A stretch of 42,837 bases of DNA, taken from positions 1 to 42,837 of the forward strand of contig OMID01000035.1 in assembly GCA_900299005.1 (NCBI GenBank), given 5' to 3'. The translations under genes and the position numbers were made by a program. Below, piece by piece: positions 16,250 through 25,131 of the stretch. A model generated the notes under the pieces. That model was not told the origin of the DNA. It made no database searches and saw only the letters and a list, made by a program, of their open reading frames with translations. Every line of letters begins with the position of its first letter. Position 1 is the stretch's first letter. The DNA is from Oxalobacteraceae bacterium. GTDB lineage: Bacteria; Pseudomonadota; Gammaproteobacteria; Burkholderiales; Burkholderiaceae_D.

Positions 16250-16999
16250 TTAGTGAATGTGAAGCCCGCCATTCACATCCAGCACAATCCCAGTGACGAA
16301 GCGTGACATATCGCTGCACAGATACACAAAGGCATCGGCGATATCCTGCGGCGTTCCCAGTCTGCCGAGCGGCGCGGAGTCCGCAACACGCTGCTTGCCA
16401 GCGTCATCGATCTTGCCAATCAAGAGCTCTGTTTCAATCAAACCCGGCGCGACCGCATTCACGCGAATGCCATCGGGTCCCAGCTCACGCGCCATCGCCT
16501 TGGCCAGTGTCTGCACGCCGCCCTTAGCAGCAGCGTAGTGCGGGCCACCGAGCACGCCACCACCCCGCTGTGCAGCGACCGAGCCCATGCAGGCGATTGC
16601 CCCGGTTTTGCGTGAGCGCAGGTGCGGCACCAGCGCACGCGACATGTTGTAGGCGCCACGCAGGCTGACATCTAGCACCAGATCGTAATCATCCATCGTG
16701 CTGTCCATGAGGCGCTTGCTCTGGCTGACGCCGGCATTATTGACCAGGATGTCCACGTGACCGAAGTCGGCAATGATGTTCTGGACGATCTGCTGACACT
16801 GGGCTGCATCCCGAACATCACAGGCATAGCCCCGATGTTCGCTGCCAATCGCTTTGGCCGCCGCCTGCACAGCGCCCTCATCCAGATCAAGCAGCGCCAC
16901 CCGCGCGCCCTCGTCGGCAAAACGTCGCGCAGTCGCCCAGCCTATCCCTTTCATGGAGGCCGCACCGGTCACGATGGCTATCTTGTCTTTCATGAGCAT
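16250..16999 (-). CDS. SDR-family NAD(P)-dependent oxidoreductase (FabG-like)
   Basis: A 249-residue classical short-chain dehydrogenase. The cofactor motif is [10 protein letters not shown] (11-20), the N-N-A-G motif is at 87-90, and the catalytic residues are Ser140, Tyr155 and Lys159 (Y-A-A-A-K). The insertion of M-K in the glycine motif is slightly unusual but seen in relatives. CGGAGA lies 9 bases before the ATG at 16999. It starts 20 bases after the MDR oxidoreductase gene on the same strand, so the two are probably co-transcribed. Confidence 0.92.
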   Translation of the reverse strand: MLMKDKIAIVTGAASMKGIGWATARRFADEGARVALLDLDEGAVQAAAKAIGSEHRGYACDVRDAAQCQQIVQNIIADFGHVDILVNNAGVSQSKRLMDSTMDDYDLVLDVSLRGAYNMSRALVPHLRSRKTGAIACMGSVAAQRGGGVLGGPHYAAAKGGVQTLAKAMARELGPDGIRVNAVAPGLIETELLIGKIDDAGKQRVADSAPLGRLGTPQDIADAFVYLCSDMSRFVTGIVLDVNGGLHIH

Positions 17000-17019
17000 G
17001 ATGATGGTTCTCCGTTGAA

Positions 17020-18048
17020 TCAGAATCCTGAAATGACGACCTTGCCGAAGTGCGCACCACTGGCCAGATGCAAGAAAGCCGCCTGCGCATCGTCGAGCGC
17101 GAATTCACGGTCCAGCACCGGCGTGATGCGATGGGTCTCTATCGCGCGGTTCATCTGCTCAAAGCGCGCTTTGGAGCCGACAGCAATGCCTTGAACACGA
17201 ATCATCGGTCCGATCATCTGCCGAAGCGGTATCGTGGCCTCATAACCGGCGACAAAACCCACCACCCCGACAAAGCCGCCGAACGCCGTTGCAGCAAGCG
17301 ATTGGGGCAAGCTCGCGCCGGCGGTCTCGACAACGATATCCACGCCTCGGCCGCCTGTGAGTTCCTTGACCTTGACGTCCCAGTTGGTGTGCGTCTTGTA
17401 GTTGATCGTCATGTCGGCACCCAAGGTCTTGGCACGCGCCAATTTTTCATCACGAGACGATGTGATGATGACGGTCGCACCAGCGGCCTTGGCAAATTGC
17501 AGCGCAAACAAAGACACACCGCCTGTCCCCTGCAGTAACACGGTATCACCCGGCTTGATACCACCTTCCTGCAGGGCAGACCATCCGGTCAGGGCCGCAA
17601 TCGGCAACGTCGATGCCTCCAGATCGGACAGGGATAACGGTGGCGCGACGGCTTCTTCGGCAGGCACCGCAATGTACTGCTGAAGTACACCCGTTAGCGG
17701 CATGCCCAGTGTTTGACGGAAGCGCTGCTGCGGCGTCGGCTTGCCGTCATACCAGCCTTGCGTGTACACCGGCGTGACACGGTCTCCCACCGTCCATTGC
17801 GTGACGTCCTCCCCCAGTTCGACGACCGTGCCACAGGCATCCGAGCAGGGCACTAGCGGCAGCGGAAGACCAGGAATGTAATTACCTCCCAGGACAGCGA
17901 GGTCGCGGTAATTGAGGCTGGCGGCTGACACCCGGATGAGGATTTCGCCCCGCCTGGGACGCGGCACCTCAAGTTGTACAGCGTTGAAAGCATCGAGCGA
18001 AAAAGCGTGTGCAGCCATGCCTTTCATGGTGGCGGGGAGTGGGGTCAT
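17020..18048 (-). CDS. Zinc-independent MDR alcohol dehydrogenase / quinone oxidoreductase-like
   Basis: A 342-residue medium-chain dehydrogenase/reductase lacking both zinc sites, like quinone oxidoreductases. The R-V-S-A-A-S-L-N-Y-R-D segment is characteristic, S-D-A-C-G-T-V-V-E-L-G-E-D follows, and the cofactor site is L-L-Q-G-T-G-G-V-S. NADPH-dependent reduction of an enone or oxidation of an alcohol is expected. CCGGAG lies 6 bases upstream of the ATG. It forms a pair with the SDR at 16250-16999 and may be the tail of the transporter operon ending at 18228, after a 179-base gap. Confidence 0.9.
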   Translation of the reverse strand: MTPLPATMKGMAAHAFSLDAFNAVQLEVPRPRRGEILIRVSAASLNYRDLAVLGGNYIPGLPLPLVPCSDACGTVVELGEDVTQWTVGDRVTPVYTQGWYDGKPTPQQRFRQTLGMPLTGVLQQYIAVPAEEAVAPPLSLSDLEASTLPIAALTGWSALQEGGIKPGDTVLLQGTGGVSLFALQFAKAAGATVIITSSRDEKLARAKTLGADMTINYKTHTNWDVKVKELTGGRGVDIVVETAGASLPQSLAATAFGGFVGVVGFVAGYEATIPLRQMIGPMIRVQGIAVGSKARFEQMNRAIETHRITPVLDREFALDDAQAAFLHLASGAHFGKVVISGF

Positions 18049-18227
18049 CCTGATCTCCGGAGTTTTATCTAGGTTATCTCGGCCAGCGTCGGCTGGGAGC
18101 CAACGCCGGGTTGCGGCATTACCGGACCCCGCATTGTGAAGTGCCCGTCAGTACGAGGGTATTTGCATTTATTTGATACGGCGTTAAACGGCCTCGTGGC
18201 GCTTCGGTGTAGTGGCCTCGCAAACAC

Positions 18228-18965
18228 TTATCGGGCATGCTGGGTGAGGCGTTCAAATCCGGCATTGAGACCGAGCGCCATAACCAGCAACAGCACGGAC
18301 AATGCCGAGAGCGTGACACTGTCATTGAGTTCCATCGCATTCATCAGCAAAAACCCCAGTCCTTTTTGCGCGCCGAACATTTCACCAATCAGCACACCCA
18401 GCAGTGTCAGCGATGCACCCAGCTTCAAGCCCGAGAGCACCGAAATTCGAATAGACGGCAGCACGACGTGCCGCAGGCAGGTGGCACGCGAGACGCCCAT
18501 CGCCTGCGCAGACTTCAGCTGTATCAGCGGAAGCTGTCGCACAGCGCCCAGAGTAAACAGCAACACCGGCAATACCCCATGCAAAAAGCCGAACACCAGC
18601 TTGGAGGAGACCCCCAATCCACAGACCAGTAGCACCAGAGGGTAAAGCGTCACCTTGGGCAGCGAGGCCAACGCACTGAGGAATGGCTCCATCACCTCTC
18701 CGGCAGGCCGACACACGCCCATCAGCACACCAGCCACCACGCCGACCAACGCTGCCAGTGCAAACGCTGCCACCCACACCGATACCGTGACTGCCGCATG
18801 CGACCACCATCGGGTGCCCAGCAGTAAATCAGCGATCCGCTGCGCCGTCTCGATGGGCGATGCCAGCGCCTCGGTGCCATAGATATGATGTATCAACGCC
18901 CACAGTACCAGCAGCGCAATGAGCGCACGCCAACGATCGACCCGCGCATGGACAGCGTCACGCAT
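18228..18965 (-). CDS. ABC transporter permease (SsuC/TauC type), second of two
   Basis: A 245-residue inner-membrane permease with about six hydrophobic segments. The cytoplasmic EAA loop is recognisable around S-A-Q-A-M-G-V-S-R-A-T-C-L-R-H-V-V-L-P-S. Its ATG at 18965 shares one base with the TAA of the preceding permease gene (TAATG), and GGGAG precedes it, so the start is firm; the frame open to 19016 is not used. Sequence differs clearly from the neighbouring permease, so a heterodimeric channel is likely. Confidence 0.9.
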   Translation of the reverse strand: MRDAVHARVDRWRALIALLVLWALIHHIYGTEALASPIETAQRIADLLLGTRWWSHAAVTVSVWVAAFALAALVGVVAGVLMGVCRPAGEVMEPFLSALASLPKVTLYPLVLLVCGLGVSSKLVFGFLHGVLPVLLFTLGAVRQLPLIQLKSAQAMGVSRATCLRHVVLPSIRISVLSGLKLGASLTLLGVLIGEMFGAQKGLGFLLMNAMELNDSVTLSALSVLLLVMALGLNAGFERLTQHAR

Positions 18966-19741
18966 TACCGGGCTCCCAGAGTGGCGCGATGACGAAGCAC
19001 ATGGCGCTCCATCCACAGCAGCATGAGCTGCACGCCACCCGACAATACCAGTACCAGCAGCATCAGCGCATACATGGTGCGCAGATCGAAATCGTTATAC
19101 GCATACGCAATGGCATGACCAAGACCATGGGTCGATAAAATGAATTCTGCCGCAATGACGCCAATGACTGCGTAGGTCGCTGACAATTTGAAACCGGTCA
19201 TCAGGGAAGGTAATACCGCCGGCAGCACGAGATTGAACAGCGTGCGTGTTCGCGACACGTGCATCAGTCGTGCGGACTTGATGAACGCGGCTGGCAGCTT
19301 GTCCAGACCATCAACTGTATTGACCGCCATCGCAGCGAAGGCAAACAACATGCCAATGGCAACGACCGGGCGTTGGTTCAGGCCAAACAAGGCAATCAGT
19401 ATGGGATAAAACGCAAAGACCGGCACCGCATACCATGAAGACACCACCGGTTGCAGCACAGCACGCACGCGGGGATGGCGGTGCATCAGCCCGCCGACCG
19501 CCATGCCCAGAATGACTGCCAGCAGCAGCGCCTCTACAATGCTGACCCCCGTGGCCATCAGGTCGACCGTGATCTTCCCGTAGCTGAGCAATTGCCAGAG
19601 CGTGGAGATCATGATCAGCGGACTCACCATCACCTGCGGCTGGATCCAGCGAAGCTCGCACGCCAGCTGCAGCAGCATCACCAGGAAGACAGCCAGCCCC
19701 AGTCGCATCATCAGGATTGATGGGAAACGCGGCATGGTCAC
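18965..19741 (-). CDS. ABC transporter permease (SsuC/TauC type), first of two
   Basis: A 258-residue permease with about six membrane segments and an EAA loop near S-A-R-L-M-H-V-S-R-T-R-T-L-F-N-L-V-L-P-A. The GTG at 19741 overlaps the stop of the ATPase gene in a GTGA arrangement; an ATG two codons later (19735) is an alternative start. It belongs to the nitrate/sulfonate/taurine class of importers. It lies between the ATPase gene and the second permease, coupled by overlap on both sides. Confidence 0.9.
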   Translation of the reverse strand: MTMPRFPSILMMRLGLAVFLVMLLQLACELRWIQPQVMVSPLIMISTLWQLLSYGKITVDLMATGVSIVEALLLAVILGMAVGGLMHRHPRVRAVLQPVVSSWYAVPVFAFYPILIALFGLNQRPVVAIGMLFAFAAMAVNTVDGLDKLPAAFIKSARLMHVSRTRTLFNLVLPAVLPSLMTGFKLSATYAVIGVIAAEFILSTHGLGHAIAYAYNDFDLRTMYALMLLVLVLSGGVQLMLLWMERHVLRHRATLGAR

Positions 19742-20529
19742 ATCCGCATGGCCACCTGCGCTTCATCGCGCAGCACGGACCACAGCACATTCACTTGCCG
19801 GGCGAAATTCGGATTTGCCGTAATTCCCGCATCGCGCTCACGCGGCCATCCAGTGCAGAGCTCATGCTTGAGCAAACCTGGACGCGCACTCATCACCAAG
19901 ATGCGATCAGAGAGCAGCACGGCTTCTTCCAGGCTGTGGGTAATCAACAGGATGGTGGCGCCACTCTGACGCCAGAGCGCCAGTAGCTCTTCTCCCATGA
20001 GCAAGCGTGTCTGCGGGTCGAGGGCTGCGAAAGGTTCATCCAGCAACAGCCACTGCGGGCGCATGACCAGCGTGCGAGCGATCGACACGCGCTGACGCAT
20101 GCCACCGGAAAGCTGCGCGGGATAATGATCTTCAAAACCATTCAAGCCGACCTGAACGATCGCAGCATCCACGCGCGCGGCAATATCGGCAGCGCTCAGC
20201 GCTTGTCTTCCATGTCGGAGTCCAAAGGCAATGTTGTTGCGTACCGTCAGCCAAGGGAAACTGGCATCCTGCTGAAATACCATGCCGACCTGAGGGGGCA
20301 CCTGGCCATCAACCCGCTGTCCGTCAAGCATGACCTCGCCCGATGTCGCCCGCATCAGTCCGGAAACGCAGTCGAGCAAGCTGGATTTGCCGCATCCCGA
20401 AGGACCGACGATGGACACCAATTCACCTGCAGCGATCGAAAAGCTCAGCGGCCCGAAGGCATGCGTGTCAGGCTGGCCGGCACGACGGTAAACCAGCGAC
20501 AGTTGATCCACTGTCAGTGCGACAGTCAT
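19738..20529 (-). CDS. ABC transporter ATP-binding protein (nitrate/sulfonate/taurine class)
   Basis: A 263-residue ATPase. Walker A is G-P-S-G-C-G-K-S-S (42-50), the Q-loop is near F-Q-Q-D (85-88), the signature is L-S-G-G-M (140-144), and Walker B is L-L-L-D-E-P (161-166), with T-H-S as the switch histidine. The F-P-W-L-T-V segment after the Q-loop is typical of SsuB/TauB. Its ATG at 20529 overlaps the TGA of the binding protein gene (TGATG). Confidence 0.95.
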   Translation of the reverse strand: MTVALTVDQLSLVYRRAGQPDTHAFGPLSFSIAAGELVSIVGPSGCGKSSLLDCVSGLMRATSGEVMLDGQRVDGQVPPQVGMVFQQDASFPWLTVRNNIAFGLRHGRQALSAADIAARVDAAIVQVGLNGFEDHYPAQLSGGMRQRVSIARTLVMRPQWLLLDEPFAALDPQTRLLMGEELLALWRQSGATILLITHSLEEAVLLSDRILVMSARPGLLKHELCTGWPRERDAGITANPNFARQVNVLWSVLRDEAQVAMRM

Positions 20530-21488
20530 CAGTGCTTGAGGAAACTACGGTCGATCAACTTCGACCAATCAGGCGCGCCGTCCAGCACGCCCATCAGCTT
20601 TAGTCCTTCTGCCATCGCATTCATGCCCGAGAGATCGAACTCGCCATTGCTCCAGTAGTGCGCCTTTGCCATGGCCAGCATGGCTTCCTCCATGACCTTC
20701 GGATCGAAGGCGTAGACTTTGGAGACAATCGCGGCCGCTTCTTTGGGATTTTGATAAATGAATTCAACCCCGCGTCGACGTCCCTCGATGATCGCTTTCA
20801 GCTTCTCGGGATGCGCCTTCGCAAATTCGGCCGTGGTCACACCAACCGTCTGCGTCACATTCGCCTGAGGCAGAAGATCACGCGCATGGAACAGCACGCG
20901 GAATTTTGCCTTGTTCTGAGAATACACGGGCTCGCCCAAGTAGGCGGCATCAACGGCCTTTTGTTGCAGCGCCGTGATCTGCGCGCCAATGCCACCGACG
21001 GCAACTCGATCGACAGCATTCACTTTCTGATGATTCAGCACCAGAATCGACACCATGTCGGTGACGCTTTTGGCCGTGGTGTAGCCGAGTTTTTTACCCT
21101 TGAGATCCTGCACGCTCTTCAGCGGTGAATCCGCAAGCGTGACCCACACCATGTCGGCGAGGTTTTGCACACCGCCACACACCAGGCGAATATCCATCCC
21201 CTCACGGGCGGCAGCAATGGCAGCACCCAACGCTACTTCGCCAAAAGGCAAACCACCCTGAATCACGTTGCGTACGGTGGTGCCTCCCCCCTTGGAACTA
21301 AGCACGCCATCAATCTCGATACCCGCCTGTTTGAAGTAGCCCTTCTCCATCGCCACCGCATACGGCGCACCGTATAACAGCACACCCCAGTGGGTGACTG
21401 ATATTTGATCGCCTGCGATGGCCGGGCTGAACATCAGCAGCAGCGGCCATAAGAAAAAAAATGCGCCTCGTCTGAACCGCTGCATCAT
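20529..21488 (-). CDS. ABC transporter substrate-binding protein, NMT1/SsuA type
   Basis: A 319-residue periplasmic binding protein. A basic start (M-M-Q-R-F-R-R-G) and hydrophobic stretch to S-P-A-I-A form a Sec signal peptide. The mature part opens D-Q-I-S-V-T-H-W-G-V-L and contains A-M-E-K-G-Y-F-K-Q-A-G-I-E, a signature of the NMT1/THI5-like group that binds sulfonates, thiamine precursors, riboflavin or aromatic acids. AAGGGG precedes the ATG. It is the first transporter gene after the SDR (gap 23 bases). The ligand is not deducible. Confidence 0.9.
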   Translation of the reverse strand: MMQRFRRGAFFFLWPLLLMFSPAIAGDQISVTHWGVLLYGAPYAVAMEKGYFKQAGIEIDGVLSSKGGGTTVRNVIQGGLPFGEVALGAAIAAAREGMDIRLVCGGVQNLADMVWVTLADSPLKSVQDLKGKKLGYTTAKSVTDMVSILVLNHQKVNAVDRVAVGGIGAQITALQQKAVDAAYLGEPVYSQNKAKFRVLFHARDLLPQANVTQTVGVTTAEFAKAHPEKLKAIIEGRRRGVEFIYQNPKEAAAIVSKVYAFDPKVMEEAMLAMAKAHYWSNGEFDLSGMNAMAEGLKLMGVLDGAPDWSKLIDRSFLKH

Positions 21489-21511
21489 GCTGCATTACCC
21501 CTTGGATCGGA

Positions 21512-22249
21512 TCAGCCCGGCAGGAAAGCAGCGAGCTGCTTTTCCAGACCCTTGGGGTCTTCTTTCAGCGCGCCATTGATCCAGCCTGTCATGTCGCCGA
21601 CGTAAATATCTTCCTCGCCGCTGTGAACGCCTGCCAAAATGGCCTGCGCGACTTCGGCGGTGGTGTTCTTCGGACCATCGTAGCCTTTGGCCATGTCGGT
21701 ATCGACCGCACCAGTCATTACCGCGTGTACCACCGTGTTCTGCGCTGCCAGCTCGGCACGCACGCTCTCGGTCATGCGCAGATTCGCGCCCTTAGATGCG
21801 CTATAAGAGCCATAGGCAGGAATGGTGGCCTTGGCAACGATAGAGACCACATTTACCAGTGCGCCACCGCCATTCGTTTTAAGCACAGGTGCGAACGCAC
21901 GGCACATGGCGAGCGTGCCGAAGTAATTGGTCTCCATCTCTGCACGCGCCGCCTGAAGTGATGAAGCAGCAATGCAGCCGGATGCATAGTTGGCACCGGC
22001 GTTGTTGATCAACAGGTTCACGTCCTTGCAGTGCGCGGCCGCGGCAGCCACCTGCGCCTCGTTGGTGATATCGAGCGCTATGGCCTCGACCTTGCCGCCA
22101 CCTGCGGCGACCAGGGCTTTGATGCCATCGGTATTGCGCGCCGCAGCATAGACTTTGTGCGCACCAGCGGCGAGCAGCGCCTCCACGACGGCGCGGCCCA
22201 CGCCGCGATTAGTGCCTGTCACGAGGGCCACGCTGTTCTTGATATCCAT
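21512..22249 (-). CDS. SDR-family oxidoreductase
   Basis: A 245-residue short-chain dehydrogenase. T-G-T-N-R-G-V-G is at 11-18, N-N-A-G at 82-85, and the active site is Ser136, Tyr149 and Lys153 (Y-S-A-S-K). The ATG at 22249 is preceded by AAGGAGACG; the frame is open far upstream but crosses the divergent promoter region, so the longer version is rejected. It heads the minus-strand operon with the NMT1-type transporter and diverges from the hydrolase fusion gene at 22380. Confidence 0.9.
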   Translation of the reverse strand: MDIKNSVALVTGTNRGVGRAVVEALLAAGAHKVYAAARNTDGIKALVAAGGGKVEAIALDITNEAQVAAAAAHCKDVNLLINNAGANYASGCIAASSLQAARAEMETNYFGTLAMCRAFAPVLKTNGGGALVNVVSIVAKATIPAYGSYSASKGANLRMTESVRAELAAQNTVVHAVMTGAVDTDMAKGYDGPKNTTAEVAQAILAGVHSGEEDIYVGDMTGWINGALKEDPKGLEKQLAAFLPG

Positions 22250-22379
22250 CTTGTCCGTCTCCTTCTTGTTATAGGTGTGGGTCCAGCCTGCGTATGCTAC
22301 CGTATCGGCCGAAGCCGGCGTGCAATCCCACTGCGACCGTTGCCAGATTTCTGAAAAGTTAGCCACAAGGACACGATAT

Positions 22380-23639
22380 ATGAACAATAACGGCTCCCAT
22401 TCCATTAGCTCCCGCATGATCAAGATTGATGCCAGCGATGGCAGTGGCAAGTTCGGCGCGTATCTCGTCAAACCCGCTTCGGGCAAAGGCCCTGGTCTCG
22501 TGATCGCGCAAGAGATTTTCGGCATCAACCTCAGCATGCGGCAGATCGCCGACTATTATGCCGAGGAAGGCTATATGGTACTGGTGCCAGATCTATTTTG
22601 GCGTCAGAAGCCAGGCGTGCAGCTGGGCTACACACCGGAAGACTGGCAACAGGCTTTCGCACTCTACCAGGGCTTTGATGAAGACCTTGGCGTCGAAGAT
22701 ATTCAAGACACCATCACGGCGCTGCGCGAGATGAAAGGCTGCACCGGCGATGTCGGTGTGCTGGGCTTCTGCCTCGGCGGCAAGCTCGCTTATCTGTCTG
22801 CTTGCCGCACCGATGTCGATGTCGCAATTGGTTATTACGGGGTCGGTATCGAGAATGCGCTGAAAGAAGCGGCACATATCGAATGCCGCCTGGTGCTGCA
22901 CCTCGCCGGCCTCGACAACTACTGCCCGCCCGAAGCCCAGGAAAAAATCAAAAAACGTCTGGGCAAACACGAGAGCATGGAAATTTACGTTTACCCTGAA
23001 GCTGATCACGGCTTTGCGCGACCAAGCGGCGAGCATTATCACAAGCCATCGGCGTTAATGGCACACCAGCGCAGCATTGCCGCCCTGCGTGAGGAAATCG
23101 GCCCGCACTACGACCTGTCAGCCCTGTGGGACAAGCATTGCGAGTCCGAGTTCGCGACGCGCAACGTGGACGACACCATGGCAACCATGGTCGCCGAACC
23201 GTACGTGAATCACATACCGACCATGACGGGGGGTGTCGGTTACAAGGATTTATATCGCTTCTACCAGCACCATTTCGTCAACAGCAATCCCCCTGACACG
23301 TCACTGGTGCCCATCTCGCGCACCGTCGGCACGAACCAGGTCGTCGATGAAATGCTGTTCTGCTTTACCCACACCTGCGAAATCCCATGGATGCTGCCGG
23401 GCATACCACCGACGGGCAAGCGCGTAGAAATACCCCTGCTGGCCGTGGTGAAGTTCCGTGGCGACAAGCTCTATCATGAGCACATTTACTGGGATCAGGC
23501 GAGTGTGCTGGTGCAGATCGGGCTGCTTGATCCCACAGGCTTGCCAGTGGCCGGCGCGGCGCAAGGCAAGAAGCTGCTTGATGAATCGCTGCCGTCAAAT
23601 ACGTTGATGGCAAGCTGGCGCGAATCTGAGGGGAAGTGA
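22380..23639 (+). CDS. Dienelactone hydrolase fused to a C-terminal NTF2/SnoaL-like domain
   Basis: A 419-residue two-domain protein. Residues about 12-240 are a dienelactone hydrolase: Glu45 (Q-E-I-F-G), nucleophile Cys131 (G-F-C-L-G-G), Asp179 and His210 (E-A-D-H-G-F-A). The C-D and D-H spacings (48 and 31) equal those of the classic Pseudomonas enzyme as I recall it. Residues about 245-405 look like an NTF2/SnoaL-fold domain with an aromatic Y-R-F-Y-Q-H-H-F segment and V-V-K-F-R-G-D-K-L-Y-H-E-H-I-Y-W-D, typical of that fold. The start at 22380 has AAGGA 8 bases upstream. The hydrolase domain would open a lactone or enol ester; the second domain may isomerise or hydrate the product or only help oligomerise. 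Confidence 0.85.
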   Translation: MNNNGSHSISSRMIKIDASDGSGKFGAYLVKPASGKGPGLVIAQEIFGINLSMRQIADYYAEEGYMVLVPDLFWRQKPGVQLGYTPEDWQQAFALYQGFDEDLGVEDIQDTITALREMKGCTGDVGVLGFCLGGKLAYLSACRTDVDVAIGYYGVGIENALKEAAHIECRLVLHLAGLDNYCPPEAQEKIKKRLGKHESMEIYVYPEADHGFARPSGEHYHKPSALMAHQRSIAALREEIGPHYDLSALWDKHCESEFATRNVDDTMATMVAEPYVNHIPTMTGGVGYKDLYRFYQHHFVNSNPPDTSLVPISRTVGTNQVVDEMLFCFTHTCEIPWMLPGIPPTGKRVEIPLLAVVKFRGDKLYHEHIYWDQASVLVQIGLLDPTGLPVAGAAQGKKLLDESLPSNTLMASWRESEGK

Positions 23640-24028
23640 GGTCAGGGTCACTCTGCTGGCTTGACCACAGAGTGGCGATGGATCCCAGCGTGCGCTGGGA
23701 TGACGGTGGATGGGAGCATCCCACAGCAGAGGGTCGGTGAAGGAGTGGCGATGGATCCCAGCGTGCGCTGGGATGACGGTGGTGAGGGGATTGCGGCGCT
23801 AAGGGCTGCTTTACACCGTCGCCCCAGCAGCTATGGACCAGTGCCACTGTGTAGAACCGTCCACCCACTAACTACGGGCACAGCAACCGTTTAAACCGCC
23901 CAGCAAGCAAGTGCCGGCAATACCACTGTTTAGAACCGTCATCCCAGCGCACGCTGGGATCCATCGTCAAACACGAACACCCCAACCATCTGACGCACAT
24001 CGCTTTAGCCTTGGACAAAAACAGCCCC
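23640..24028. other. Intergenic region with three palindromic repeat copies
   Basis: A gap of about 389 bases between two plus-strand genes. It contains three copies of the window's palindromic repeat (23682-23701, 23755-23774 and, inverted, 23941-23960). No promoter, RNA or coding region was convincingly recognised in the remainder. Confidence 0.6.
23669..23964. repeat. Three copies of the ATCCCAGC..GCTGGGAT palindrome (two direct, one inverted)
   Basis: ATCCCAGCGTGCGCTGGGAT occurs at 23682-23701 and 23755-23774, with flanks GAGTGGCGATGG and GACGGTGG shared by both copies 73 bases apart. The reverse orientation, ATCCCAGCGCACGCTGGGAT, is at 23941-23960 with the complementary flank CATCG. The layout, direct copies then one inverted copy, mirrors the array at 12239-12540. 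No coding capacity. Confidence 0.85.
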
Positions 24029-25096
24029 ATGATCATCGAACCCCTGACCAATCCTCGACCTGTCGAACTCCCTGACAACCCCGGCTTCGGCGTGCTGTAC
24101 ACCAACCGCATGTTCGTGCAGCAGCACACGTTGGACAAAGGCTGGCATGATTCGCGTGTGACGGCGTTTGGTACCATAGTGATGCACCCGGTCGCGCAGA
24201 TCCTGCATATCGGCCTGGCTATCTTTGAAGGCACCAAGGCGTATCGCCGCCCGGATGGGAATATCAATTTATTCCGCGTCGATCGCAACATGGCAAGGCT
24301 TAATCGCTCTGCCGAACGGCTCGGGATGCCACAGGTCGATGCAGCCTCCCACATCGGCTATATCGAATCACTGGTAAAGCTCGAGCACGAATGGGTACCC
24401 ACACTGCCCGGCTGCTCGCTTTATATTCGTCCGGTCATCTTCAGCACTGAACCCACGCTGGAGGTGCGGGTCGGTCGTGAATTCATGCATTACATTTTTC
24501 TCAGTCCGGTTGGTCCTTACTTCGCGAAAGGCTTCAACCCGGTGTCGGTGTATATCTCACATGAGTATGTGCGTGCTGTGCGTGGTGGCACGGGCGAGGC
24601 CAAGACGACGGCCAATTATGCGGGTACGGTGTGGGTGGCCGAGCAGGTACGTCAGCAAGGCTATCAGCAGGTGTTGTGGCTGGATGCGATCGAACGTCGC
24701 TACATCGAAGAGGTGGGCGCAATGAATATCATGTTCGTTCGCGATGGAAATCACATCATCACCCCAGCATTGTCGGGCAGCATACTGCACGGCGTCACGC
24801 GTGAGTCAGTACTACAGCTGGCGCCGGATCTCGGTTTGAGCGTCAGCGAAGAGCGCATTGATGTTGACGAGATGCTGGCAGATATAGAAAGAGGCCGTAT
24901 CACTGAGGCCTTCGGTGTGGGCACAGCAGCCGTTATCTCCCCAGTTGGAAAATTTGGCTACAAAGGCAAGGAGTATCGGATTAATGATGAGCTCACCGGC
25001 CCCGTTGCACAAAAACTCTACACTGCGCTGACTGACATCCAATACGGACGTGCTCCAGACCCCTATGGATGGACCCGACAGATCAAGATCACTTGA
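24029..25096 (+). CDS. Branched-chain amino acid aminotransferase-like (class IV PLP enzyme)
   Basis: A 355-residue fold-type IV aminotransferase of the long IlvE/BCAT form. The PLP lysine is Lys192 in G-G-T-G-E-A-K-T-T-A-N-Y-A-G-T, and E-E-V-G-A-M-N-I-M-F-V and T-P-A-L-S-G-S-I-L-H-G-V-T-R are the expected cofactor and phosphate-binding blocks. It would interconvert leucine, isoleucine or valine and their keto acids. A TTG at 24011 in the same frame is an alternative start; neither has a clear ribosome site, so the first ATG is given. It lies 35 bases before two crotonase genes, which fits branched-chain acid catabolism. Confidence 0.88.
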   Translation: MIIEPLTNPRPVELPDNPGFGVLYTNRMFVQQHTLDKGWHDSRVTAFGTIVMHPVAQILHIGLAIFEGTKAYRRPDGNINLFRVDRNMARLNRSAERLGMPQVDAASHIGYIESLVKLEHEWVPTLPGCSLYIRPVIFSTEPTLEVRVGREFMHYIFLSPVGPYFAKGFNPVSVYISHEYVRAVRGGTGEAKTTANYAGTVWVAEQVRQQGYQQVLWLDAIERRYIEEVGAMNIMFVRDGNHIITPALSGSILHGVTRESVLQLAPDLGLSVSEERIDVDEMLADIERGRITEAFGVGTAAVISPVGKFGYKGKEYRINDELTGPVAQKLYTALTDIQYGRAPDPYGWTRQIKIT

Positions 25097-25131
25097 AGCA
25101 GCGCCGAGCGTAAAACGATGCGAGAGACACC

